DNA of 9,975 nt from NCBI GenBank assembly GCA_030625905.1, contig DAOUQA010000081.1, forward strand, positions 1-9,975, in the 5' to 3' direction. Of the stretch, positions 1-6,245 are shown in pieces. The position numbers and the translations under genes are program-made. This stretch comes from Kiritimatiellales bacterium (GTDB lineage: Bacteria > Verrucomicrobiota > Kiritimatiellia > Kiritimatiellales > Pontiellaceae). A model generated the notes under the pieces. It saw nothing but the letters and a program-made list of their open reading frames with translations, had not been told where the DNA came from and did not search any database. Position 1 is the first letter of the stretch; each line of letters opens with the position of its first letter.

Positions 1-981
1 ATCGCGGTTTGGAACGAGGTCATGGTGCGCACCTTCGCCTGCGCCGGCCTGCATAGTGGCGACATCATCCAGAATGCCTATGGCTACGGCCTCTTCACCG
101 GCGGCCTCGGTGCACACTATGGTGCGGAAGCCCTTGGTGCCACCGTGATTCCAATCTCCGGAGGAAACTCCGAACGGCAGATCATGGTAATGCGCGACTT
201 TGGATCGACGGCCATTTGCAGTACGCCAAGCTATTTCCTGCACCTCATCGAGTATGCGGAGAAAATGGGCATCGACTGGGATGAAATCCCCCTGCGCGTC
301 GGCGTCTTCGGCGCCGAGCCATGGTCGGATGAGATGCGCGAATATATCGAAGGTAAAACCGGCATCAAGGCCTACGACATCTACGGCCTCTCGGAAATCA
401 TCGGCCCCGGCGTCGCCTCCGCCTGCGAAAAGCAGGAAGGCCTGCACATCTTCGAAGACCATTTTATGATCGAGATTGTCCATCCCGTCACCGACCAGCC
501 GATGCCCGACGGCGAAGAAGGCGAACTGATTATTACCACGCTCAGCAAAAAGGCCATGCCCGTCATGCGCTACCGCACCCACGACATCACCAGCATCATC
601 CCTGAAAAGTGCGAATGCGGGCGCACCATCCGGCGCATCAACCGCATCGCGCGACGCTCCGACGACATGTTTATTATCCGCGGCGTGAATGTATTCCCGT
701 CGCAGGTCGAGGCCGCCCTGCTCAGGATCGAGGAAACCCTGCCCCACTACCAGATTGTCCTCAGCCGCGACGGCGGGATGGATCAGATGGAGGTGCAGGT
801 CGAGGTAACCGCTGAAACCTTCAGCGATACCGTCCGGGGAGTGGAAGCCGTCCACAAGCAACTCTCCGATGCCATTGCACACATCCTCGGCATCCGCGTC
901 AAGCTCACCCTCGTTGAGCCCAATACCATTGAACGCTCGCAAGGAAAGGCGAAAAGGGTAATTGATAAGAGGGCAGAATAA
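1..981 (+). CDS. paaK: Phenylacetate-CoA ligase family protein (PaaK paralogue 1), 5'-truncated by window edge
   Basis: Adenylate-forming enzyme expected to convert an aryl acid such as phenylacetate or indoleacetate, with ATP and CoA, to its acyl-CoA in the cytoplasm. The reading frame is open from base 1, so the gene starts outside the window. Aligned with the complete paralogue at 1622-2938, about 110 N-terminal residues are missing, including the SSGTTGKPT nucleotide-binding loop. What remains shows the family core: AYGYGLFTGGLG, the CTPSYF segment, IYGLSEIIGPGV (the YGLSE adenine-binding motif), YRTHDI, a CxCGR segment, the hinge and A10-like motif (SDDMFIIRGVNVFPSQVE), and a C-terminal GKAKRVIDKR carrying the probable catalytic lysine. 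It is followed after 92 bp by an ACT-domain gene and then by a second PaaK, which suggests one operon. Substrate cannot be read from the sequence. Confidence 0.93.
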   Translation: MAVWNEVMVRTFACAGLHSGDIIQNAYGYGLFTGGLGAHYGAEALGATVIPISGGNSERQIMVMRDFGSTAICSTPSYFLHLIEYAEKMGIDWDEIPLRVGVFGAEPWSDEMREYIEGKTGIKAYDIYGLSEIIGPGVASACEKQEGLHIFEDHFMIEIVHPVTDQPMPDGEEGELIITTLSKKAMPVMRYRTHDITSIIPEKCECGRTIRRINRIARRSDDMFIIRGVNVFPSQVEAALLRIEETLPHYQIVLSRDGGMDQMEVQVEVTAETFSDTVRGVEAVHKQLSDAIAHILGIRVKLTLVEPNTIERSQGKAKRVIDKRAE

Positions 982-987
982 TTTGGT

Positions 988-1003
988 GGAAAAATAATTT
1001 TCC
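988..1003 (+). other. Small AT-rich hairpin after paaK paralogue 1
   Basis: A perfect 6-bp inverted repeat (GGAAAA, 4-nt loop ATAA, TTTTCC) lies 7 bp after the paaK stop. Two 10-bp perfect palindromes follow at 1008-1017 (ATGGATCCAT) and 1018-1027 (GAATTAATTC). The stem is too AT-rich to be a convincing intrinsic terminator and no T-run is separate from it. It may simply be part of the intergenic repeat element that follows. Confidence 0.3.
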
Positions 1004-1023
1004 GAAAATGGATCCATGAATTA

Positions 1024-1053
1024 ATTCGCGGTCATTTGCGTCCATTCGCGGTT
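1024..1053 (+). repeat. Three tandem 10-bp units between paaK and the ACT gene
   Basis: Three consecutive decamers read ATTCGCGGTC, ATTTGCGTCC and ATTCGCGGTT. The first and third differ at one base; the middle one differs from the first at three. The period is exactly one DNA helical turn. The array ends 6 bp before the AAGGAG ribosome binding site of the ACT gene, so it would lie in the 5' leader or intercistronic spacer. Function unknown; it looks like a non-coding dispersed-repeat type. Confidence 0.7.
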
Positions 1054-1073
1054 CAAAACAAGGAGTACAGAAG

Positions 1074-1514
1074 ATGAAATTGAAACAACTATCCGTTTTT
1101 CTCGAAAATAAACCCGGTCGCCTGCGCGAGCTTTGCGCATTGCTGGCTGAAAACGGAGTCAACATTATCACCCTCTCGCTGGCGGACACCGAGCAGTTCG
1201 GAATCCTGCGGCTGATCGTCAAGGATTATGACAAGGCGAAGGCGCTACTGGAGGAAAAGGGGTTTGTCGCCAAACTGAGCGATGTGATTGCCGTTGAAGT
1301 GAAGGACGAACCCGGCGGGCTGAGCGAGATCCTCAAAATCGAGGAAGCGTCCGGAATCAGCGTCGAATACATGTACGCCTTCACGATCAAGAGCGGCGAA
1401 AACGCCGTCCTGCTCTTCTGCTTCGACGAGATGGATAAGGCCGTTACCGCCCTCCAGTCCGCCGGTCTCAATGTTCTCGAAAGTGTCGAACTCTACCAAC
1501 GCGCGGAAGGGTAA
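1074..1514 (+). CDS. Tandem ACT-domain protein, probable amino-acid sensor/regulatory partner of PaaK
   Basis: A 146-residue cytoplasmic protein made of two ACT domains and nothing else. The first (about residues 1-68) opens with the typical beta strand and turn KQLSVFLENKPGRL, followed by the helix LCALLAENGVNI. The second (about 70-142) has VIAVEVKDEPGGLSEILKI followed by VEYMYAF. The 'PGRL' and 'PGGL' turns mark the usual ligand-binding loops. ACT domains bind amino acids, often aromatic or branched ones, and dimerise. The gene lies between two paaK paralogues in the same orientation. By context it probably senses an aromatic amino acid or modulates the neighbouring ligases, which is inference. 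The ATG is set by AAGGAG at 1060-1065 with an 8-nt spacer. Stop TAA at 1512-1514. Confidence 0.9.
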   Translation: MKLKQLSVFLENKPGRLRELCALLAENGVNIITLSLADTEQFGILRLIVKDYDKAKALLEEKGFVAKLSDVIAVEVKDEPGGLSEILKIEEASGISVEYMYAFTIKSGENAVLLFCFDEMDKAVTALQSAGLNVLESVELYQRAEG

Positions 1515-1517
1515 ACA

Positions 1518-1592
1518 TCCACAGATTTCTCAGATTCTCACAGATTAAGAAACTTAAAAACACAATCTGTGAAAATCTGTGTCATCTGTGGA
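1518..1592. repeat. Long imperfect inverted repeat built from (A)TCTGTG/CACAGAT units
   Basis: Arms of 29 nt at 1518-1546 and 1564-1592 pair at 25 of 29 positions around a 17-nt loop. Each arm is itself repetitive: the right arm holds TCTGTG three times at 9-10 bp spacing and the left arm the matching CAGAT/CACAGAT units. It nearly fills the spacer between the ACT gene and the second paaK. As RNA it would form a long hairpin inside the presumed operon. No T-run follows, so it is not a standard intrinsic terminator. It could be a transcript-stabilising or attenuating hairpin, or a dispersed palindromic element. Confidence 0.8.
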
Positions 1593-1621
1593 CAAAAACA
1601 GCTCTAAACTAGAAATTGAAT

Positions 1622-2938
1622 ATGAAGAAATTTGTTGTAGAAAACCGTATTTGGGACAAGGAAGAGTCGTTGCCGCGCGCAGAGCTTGCTGCATTGCAGG
1701 GCGCAAAGCTGAAGGAGACGGTCGCGCGCGTTCAGAATGTCCCGCTCTACAAGGAGGCCTTTTCAAAGTCAGGAATCGCTCCGGAAAAAATCAACTCCCT
1801 AGACGATTTGAAACGGCTCCCTTTCACCACCAAGGCCGACCTGCGCGGGCACTATCCACTGGGCATGCTCGCAGTGGATCGTTCAGAGGTGGCGCGCTAC
1901 CATGCTTCCTCCGGCACCACCGGCAAGCCGACGATGGTGGCCTACACACAGAACGATCTAAAGACGTGGGCAAACCTCTGCGCACGCTTCCTGACCGGCG
2001 GCGGATTGCTGCCGGAGCACAGTGTACAAATCGCCTTCGGCTACGGTCTTTTTACCGGCGGCTTTGGTTTGCACTATGGTGTTGAGCGCGTCGGCGCATC
2101 CGTCATTCCGGCCGCAGCGGGCAACACCCCGAAGCAGATCATGCTGATGATGGATATGCAGGTGGATGCACTGGTTTGTACGCCGAGCTACGCCCTGAGT
2201 ATTTCCGAATTCATCCTCCAATCCGATATTTCGCGCAGCGCCTTGAACTTGAAGCATGCCCACTTTGGCGGTGAACCGTGGACCGAGGACATGCGCGTGC
2301 GCATCGAGGACGAAATGGGTATTCTCTGCTTCAACAACTATGGCTTGAGCGAAGTGATCGGCCCCGGGGTCAGCGGCGAGTGTGCCGTGCGCGATGGCAT
2401 GCATATTTCCGAAGATGCCTTCATTGTCGAATGCATCAATCCCGAAACCCTGGAACCGGTCGCTCCCGGGGAGGAAGGAGAGCTGGTCTTTACCTCGCTT
2501 TGCAAGGAGGCCATGCCGATCATCCGCTACCGCACGCGCGATATTGCCTCGCTCAACCTCGAGCCATGCGCCTGCGGGCGCACCACCGCGCGCATGAGCC
2601 GTGTGACCGGCCGAAGCGACGACATGCTCATCATCAAGGGGGTCAATGTCTATCCGTCACAGGTCGAGCAGGCGTTGCTGCGCGTCGAAGGAACCGCCCC
2701 GCACTATCTCATCGAAGTAGACCGCCCCGACCGCAAGGATGTAGCCACCGTAAAGGTGGAAATGACCGAGAAATCGTTCAGCTCCAGCATGAAGGAATTA
2801 CAGGAACTGAAGGATAAAATCGACCGGGCGATCCAGGGCATCACCGGATTGCGGATGAATGTCGAGTTGGTATCGCCCAACTCGCTGGAGCGGTTTATTG
2901 GAAAGGCCCAGCGCGTGGTCGACCGGCGGCGCGGCTGA
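1622..2938 (+). CDS. paaK: Phenylacetate-CoA ligase family protein (PaaK paralogue 2)
   Basis: Complete 438-residue adenylate-forming CoA ligase, the usual length for PaaK. Visible motifs in order: the nucleotide-binding loop SSGTTGKPT (about residues 96-104), FGYGLFTGGFGLHYG, CTPSYAL, NNYGLSEVIGPGV, YRTRDI, a CACGRT segment, the hinge/A10 stretch SDDMLIIKGVNVYPSQVE, and a C-terminal GKAQRVVDRR with the likely catalytic lysine near residue 428. Expected reaction: aryl acid + ATP + CoA to aryl-CoA + AMP + PPi. It is clearly paralogous to the gene ending at 981, and the two flank the ACT gene. I chose ATG at 1622; an in-frame TTG at 1616 would add two residues. Neither has a strong Shine-Dalgarno sequence, so translation may depend on the upstream hairpin region or be weak. 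Substrate is unproven. Confidence 0.95.
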   Translation: MKKFVVENRIWDKEESLPRAELAALQGAKLKETVARVQNVPLYKEAFSKSGIAPEKINSLDDLKRLPFTTKADLRGHYPLGMLAVDRSEVARYHASSGTTGKPTMVAYTQNDLKTWANLCARFLTGGGLLPEHSVQIAFGYGLFTGGFGLHYGVERVGASVIPAAAGNTPKQIMLMMDMQVDALVCTPSYALSISEFILQSDISRSALNLKHAHFGGEPWTEDMRVRIEDEMGILCFNNYGLSEVIGPGVSGECAVRDGMHISEDAFIVECINPETLEPVAPGEEGELVFTSLCKEAMPIIRYRTRDIASLNLEPCACGRTTARMSRVTGRSDDMLIIKGVNVYPSQVEQALLRVEGTAPHYLIEVDRPDRKDVATVKVEMTEKSFSSSMKELQELKDKIDRAIQGITGLRMNVELVSPNSLERFIGKAQRVVDRRRG

Positions 2939-2947
2939 CGCCGCGCC

Positions 2948-3027
2948 GAATGTCGAATACGGAACAAGGAACAGATGAATAAAGAAGGGATTTGCCTTCG
3001 TCATTCAATTTTCCATGTTCGACATTC
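2948..3027. repeat. Imperfect inverted repeat with 7-bp units between convergent paaK and nifS
   Basis: A perfect 10-bp pair GAATGTCGAA (2948-2957) and TTCGACATTC (3018-3027) forms the outer stem. An inner pair GAAGG (2984-2988) and CCTTC (2995-2999) closes a 6-nt loop, with partial pairing between. The left arm reads as heptads: GAATGTC, GAATACG, GAACAAG, GAAC. It occupies most of the 98-bp gap between two converging genes, where a bidirectional terminator would be expected. The long interrupted stem without T-tracts is more like a palindromic repeat element. Confidence 0.75.
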
Positions 3028-3036
3028 TGCGGTTCC

Positions 3037-4203
3037 TCAGTCTTTCGCGAACGGCGACATCTCGCGCAGGCGGGCAATGACGCGGGGCATCTGTTCGAGG
3101 ACGCAGTCTATGTCCCCATCGGTGTTGTAGCGGCCAAGGCTGAAGCGGATCGAGCCGTGCAGCATCGTGCGCGACACATCCATCGCCCGCAGCACGTGCG
3201 ATGGCTCCAGCGAGCCGGAGGCACAGGCGGAACCGGTCGAAGCGCAAATGCCAACGTCGTCGAGCATCAGCAGGATGGCCTCGCCCTCGACATATTCAAA
3301 GCTGATATTGGTCGTGTTCGGTAGGCGGTTTTCGCGATCGCCATTCACGTGCGCGCCCTTGCAGGTGGAAAGAATCCCCTCCTCCAGCCGATCTCGCAGT
3401 TTGCGCTCGTGTTCGGCATTCTGCTCTATGTGCTGCATGGCCAGTTCGCAGGCCTTTCCCAGCCCAACGATATAGGGAACGTTTTCCGTGCCGGCACGGC
3501 GTCCGCGTTCCTGATGCCCGCCCATGATGTGCGGCGTTACCTTGGTTCCGCGGCGGACATACAAGGCACCAACACCCTTCGGTGCATGCAGCTTGTGGCC
3601 GGAGATGGAGAGCAGGTCAACCGGCAAATCCTTTACAGACACTGGAAGCTTTCCGGCAACCTGAACGGCATCGGTGTGGAAAACACCGTCACCCTCCTTA
3701 ATGATGTTTCCAATCTCCGGAACCGGGAAGAGGACACCGGTTTCGTTGTTCGCCCACATGATCGAGGCCACGGTCTTTTTACCGGACATGGCAAGCTGGC
3801 GAATCTGGTTAAGGTCGAGATTTCCCTTTTCATCCACATCCAACGTGGAGAGGCGGAAGCCCTTGTCTTCGAGATAGTGGCACGGGCCAAGCACCGCCGC
3901 ATGCTCGACGCGGGTAGTGATGACGTGCGGGTGTCCGCCCGCGGCATCGACCGCGCCACGAATCGCCATGTTGTCGCTTTCCGAGCCGCAACTGGTGAAA
4001 ATGATTTCGTTCGGGTGCTCTGCACCGATCAGCTCCGCCACCTGCTCGCGGGCAACATCGATGTGCTTCTTCACCCCGCCGCCAAACGTGTGCATGCTCG
4101 AAGGATTGCCCCAATGTTCCGTAAAAAACGGCAACATGCTCTCGATGACCTCCGGCGCAACCGCCGTCGTCGCGTTGTTGTCTACATAAACGGGCTTATT
4201 CAT
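3037..4203 (-). CDS. nifS: Cysteine desulfurase, NifS/IscS family
   Basis: A 388-residue PLP enzyme that removes sulfur from L-cysteine as an enzyme persulfide for Fe-S cluster assembly; cytoplasmic. The N-terminus YVDNNATTAV is typical of the family. The cofactor lysine is K204 in SISGHK, with HTD at 177-179 as a further cofactor contact. The catalytic cysteine is C327 in the loop STGSACASGSLEPSHVL, which is the group I (NifS/IscS) signature. It follows nifU by 29 bp on the same strand, so the two are almost certainly co-transcribed, and the gene product would charge NifU with sulfur. The ATG is supported by GAGGA (4210-4214) about 6 nt upstream. Other nif genes are not present, so a general housekeeping role is more likely than nitrogenase maturation. 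Confidence 0.96.
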   Translation of the reverse strand: MNKPVYVDNNATTAVAPEVIESMLPFFTEHWGNPSSMHTFGGGVKKHIDVAREQVAELIGAEHPNEIIFTSCGSESDNMAIRGAVDAAGGHPHVITTRVEHAAVLGPCHYLEDKGFRLSTLDVDEKGNLDLNQIRQLAMSGKKTVASIMWANNETGVLFPVPEIGNIIKEGDGVFHTDAVQVAGKLPVSVKDLPVDLLSISGHKLHAPKGVGALYVRRGTKVTPHIMGGHQERGRRAGTENVPYIVGLGKACELAMQHIEQNAEHERKLRDRLEEGILSTCKGAHVNGDRENRLPNTTNISFEYVEGEAILLMLDDVGICASTGSACASGSLEPSHVLRAMDVSRTMLHGSIRFSLGRYNTDGDIDCVLEQMPRVIARLREMSPFAKD

Positions 4204-4232
4204 TTCCTGTCCTCAGGTTTTTTTTACAGAAG

Positions 4233-5063
4233 CTACACGGCCTCCACAACAAGGTCATCGGAAACGGCTTCGCGCAGCTGGGTTTCGACTACATCCTTGA
4301 TCGTGACGGATGAGACGGGGCAACTGACGCAGGCGCCAAGAAACTTGACGTAGACCATGTCGCCATCTACATCGTACAATTCAAGGTCGCCGCCATCACG
4401 CCGGAGAATCGGCCGAATTTCACGATCGATCGTCTCTTCAATCAGCTTAATCTTCTGAAGCTGGGTCGGCTTGGGCTTCTCCTCAGCTTTGGCTTTTTCC
4501 TCGCCGATAACCCGGTTGATGATTTCCTCGATTTCCGGAATGCACTTGCCGCAACCGCCACCGGCCTTGCAGGCATTGGTGACGCCTTCGGCAGTCGTCA
4601 GCTTCTGGTCGCGGACAAACCCTTCAAGTGCCTTGTCGGTAACGCCAAAGCATTCGCAAACCACCTTGCCATCCAGCTCACGGTTGAGCGTCTTGCCGGT
4701 ACGATAGTTGTAGATAGCCGCCTCCAAGGCCTCGCGCCCCATCACGGAGCAATGCACCTTCTGCTTCGGCAGGTCGCCGAGATAGTCGATGATATCCTTG
4801 TTGGTGACCTGCTCGGCCTCCTCTACGGTCTTGCCGATCAGCATGACCGTCAGGGCGGATGATGAGGCGATCGCACTGGCGCAACCGAACGTCTGGAACT
4901 TGGCTTCGGAAATATGTTTATCATCGCCCAGCTTGAAGGTCAGCCGCAGGGCATCGCCGCAAGCCAATGAACCGGCCAATCCGTCGCCATCGGGATTCTC
5001 CACCTCGCCGACATTGCGGGGGTTCCTGAAATGATCGTTTACCTTGTCTGTATATTCCCACAT
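4233..5063 (-). CDS. nifU: Fe-S cluster assembly scaffold NifU (three-domain form)
   Basis: A 276-residue modular scaffold on which Fe-S clusters are built and passed to apo-proteins. Domain 1 (about 1-125) is IscU-like with C35 and D37 in SLACGDALR, C61 in FGCAS and C105 in VHCSVMG. Domain 2 (about 133-180) is the BFD-like [2Fe-2S] domain with C136, C138, C171 and C174. An extra cysteine, C165, lies in the same loop. A lysine/glutamate/proline-rich linker follows (about 188-203). Domain 3 (about 204-276) is the Nfu domain with the C245-VS-C248 pair. The cysteine layout matches full-length NifU of diazotrophs. I chose ATG at 5063 (MWEYTDKVNDHF, the conserved beginning) because GGAG lies 8 nt upstream. 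A GTG three codons earlier would overlap that site. It is upstream of nifS in the same operon. Confidence 0.96.
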   Translation of the reverse strand: MWEYTDKVNDHFRNPRNVGEVENPDGDGLAGSLACGDALRLTFKLGDDKHISEAKFQTFGCASAIASSSALTVMLIGKTVEEAEQVTNKDIIDYLGDLPKQKVHCSVMGREALEAAIYNYRTGKTLNRELDGKVVCECFGVTDKALEGFVRDQKLTTAEGVTNACKAGGGCGKCIPEIEEIINRVIGEEKAKAEEKPKPTQLQKIKLIEETIDREIRPILRRDGGDLELYDVDGDMVYVKFLGACVSCPVSSVTIKDVVETQLREAVSDDLVVEAV

Positions 5064-5071
5064 ATGACTCA

Positions 5072-5075
5072 CTCC
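5072..5075 (-). promoter_or_regulatory. Ribosome binding site that fixes the nifU start
   Basis: On the minus strand GGAG stands 8 nt before the ATG at 5063. The upstream in-frame GTG at 5072 coincides with this motif and so is unlikely to be the start. Confidence 0.7.
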
Positions 5076-5083
5076 GTTCGTTC

Positions 5084-5228
5084 AAACCCTAAATCCCAAT
5101 ATCTAAATCCTAAACAAATCCCAACCCGCCAAATTCCAGACTGAAACCACCTTCTCTGCATGCTCTATTGTTTTGTCCATTTTCATTTTCGATATTTGAG
5201 CTTGTTTCGAATTTAGGGTTTAGGATTT
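5084..5228. repeat. Inverted CCTAAAT/ATTTAGG heptad repeat flanking the nifU upstream region
   Basis: The left block (5084-5120) holds heptad-like units (CCCTAAAT, TCTAAATC, CCTAAACA). The right block (about 5210-5228) holds ATTTAGGGTTTAGGATTT. AAACCCTAAAT at 5084-5094 is the exact reverse complement of 5211-5221, and AAATCCTAAAC at 5105-5115 is the exact reverse complement of 5218-5228, so two left units share an overlapping right partner. About 90 bp of unique AT-rich sequence lies between the blocks and should contain the nifU promoter, but I could not identify convincing -35/-10 boxes there. The motif resembles plant-type telomere units only by chance. Confidence 0.7.
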
Positions 5229-5229
5229 C

Positions 5230-5256
5230 CTCATAGCGGCTATCGTCCGCTATGAG
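5230..5256 (-). other. Perfect 10-bp hairpin overlapping the nadA stop codon
   Basis: CTCATAGCGG (5230-5239) and CCGCTATGAG (5247-5256) pair perfectly around a 7-nt loop. The stem includes the nadA TAG stop (5250-5252) and its last codon. On the nadA transcript it forms at the very 3' end of the coding region. No U-run follows, so it is better described as a 3'-end stabiliser or a Rho-linked end than a classic intrinsic terminator. Confidence 0.55.
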
Positions 5257-6158
5257 AGTTCCAGCATGGCCTCGATCGAACGTCGCGCCTTGTTAGCAAT
5301 CTCCTCCGGTACCGTGACGCGATACCGCATATCCTCAAGTGACCAAAGTATCTTTTCGAGATCAATCTTCTTCATGTTCGGACAGAGCGCACGGTCGCTA
5401 ACGGCATAGAATTTCTTATCCGGGTTTTCATTTCGCAGGCGATAGAGCAACCCCACCTCGGTGGCAACGATGAATTCGGTTGCATCCGACTCCTTGGCAA
5501 AGGCACACATCTGCCCGGTCGAGAGTAGCTGATCGGCCAGATCCCGAATAGGAAGCGGGCATTCCGGATGGGCCATCACGACCGCGCGCGGGTGCTCCGC
5601 CTTTTCGCGCCGGATATCGATATCGCGGATGCGTGAGTGGGTCGGGCAATAGCCATCCCACATAATCATGTTTTCCCGGCCTAACTCCTTCTGGACATAG
5701 TGACCGAGATGCGTGTCCGGCACAAAGATAATCTCCTTGCCCGCCGGAACAGAGGCAGCGATTGCCGTGGCGTTGGAAGAGGTGCAGCAGAGATCGCATT
5801 CGGCCTTGACCGCTGCAGAGCTATTTACATAGCAAATCACAACCGCACCGGGATGTTCGGCCTTTTTGGCGCGGAGCTGCTCCGCCGTAATCATATCCGC
5901 CATCGGGCAGCCCGCAAACCGGTCAGGCAGCAGGATCTTCTTTTCCGGACTGAGAATAGCAGCGGTTTCGGCCATGAAGTGGACCCCGCAGAAAACCACC
6001 ACATCTTCCTCCAACTCGGCAACCTTGCGGCTGAGCTCCAGCGAGTCCCCGGTAAAGTCGGCCATGGCCTGCACCTCGTCGGGCTGGTAGTTGTGCGCAA
6101 TAATGATGGCTCCGCGTTCCCGCTTCAGGTCCTGGATTTTTTCTTCAATCGATTGCAT
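5250..6158 (-). CDS. nadA: Quinolinate synthase NadA
   Basis: A 302-residue cytoplasmic enzyme that condenses iminoaspartate with dihydroxyacetone phosphate to quinolinate, in de novo NAD synthesis. Its length fits the short NadA type. The three cysteines expected to hold the catalytic [4Fe-4S] cluster are visible: C84 in AGCPMAD, C171 in GYCPTH and C259 in CPNMKKI. Other family landmarks are AHNYQ (21-25), GDSLELS (37-43), CGVHFMAETA (57-66), VPDTHLG (146-152), AHPECP (196-201) and ATEVGLLY (232-239). The ATG at 6158 is chosen over an in-frame ATG at 6215 because AAGGGA lies 5 nt upstream and the 19 extra residues have no family resemblance. No nadB or nadC is nearby. It depends on Fe-S assembly, and nifU/nifS lie just downstream on the same strand after a 186-bp gap. 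Confidence 0.97.
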   Translation of the reverse strand: MQSIEEKIQDLKRERGAIIIAHNYQPDEVQAMADFTGDSLELSRKVAELEEDVVVFCGVHFMAETAAILSPEKKILLPDRFAGCPMADMITAEQLRAKKAEHPGAVVICYVNSSAAVKAECDLCCTSSNATAIAASVPAGKEIIFVPDTHLGHYVQKELGRENMIMWDGYCPTHSRIRDIDIRREKAEHPRAVVMAHPECPLPIRDLADQLLSTGQMCAFAKESDATEFIVATEVGLLYRLRNENPDKKFYAVSDRALCPNMKKIDLEKILWSLEDMRYRVTVPEEIANKARRSIEAMLELS

Positions 6159-6163
6159 GGTTT

Positions 6164-6169
6164 TCCCTT
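6164..6169 (-). promoter_or_regulatory. Ribosome binding site that fixes the nadA start
   Basis: AAGGGA on the minus strand, 5 nt upstream of the ATG at 6158. It selects this start over the longer ATG at 6215. Confidence 0.7.
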
Positions 6170-6217
6170 GATCGAGTGCGCATCTAAAACGAAGCGGAGA
6201 CCAAACACAAAACAAAT

Positions 6218-6245
6218 ATAATACTAATTTAGTTTCATATGCAAA
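6218..6245 (-). promoter_or_regulatory. Candidate nadA promoter
   Basis: On the minus strand TTTGCA (6240-6245) and TATTAT (6218-6223) are separated by 16 bp, within a strongly AT-rich stretch about 60-85 bp before the nadA start. An overlapping alternative is TTGCAT with TATATT at 18 bp spacing. The match is to the general sigma-70-type consensus only. Confidence 0.4.

Noticed and set aside
1579..2085. 168-codon plus-strand frame overlapping paaK paralogue 2
   Set aside because: It is an alternate frame of paaK rich in Arg/Gly/Ala with no motif, and it starts within the inverted repeat.
4218..4225. Eight-T run between nifU and nifS
   Set aside because: It is an A-run in the transcribed direction, has no stem beside it, and lies within a 29-bp operon spacer.
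3349..4353. 334-codon plus-strand frame
   Set aside because: It is the antisense shadow of nifS, which has all catalytic motifs in the other strand.
5084..5228. TTTAGGG-like units as telomere or CRISPR-type repeats
   Set aside because: There are only a few imperfect copies in inverted order, without the constant repeat and spacer lengths of CRISPR and with no telomeric context.
5064..5249. IscR/Fur-type operator or riboswitch upstream of nifU
   Set aside because: I could not find a recognisable consensus or conserved RNA fold beyond the repeat blocks.
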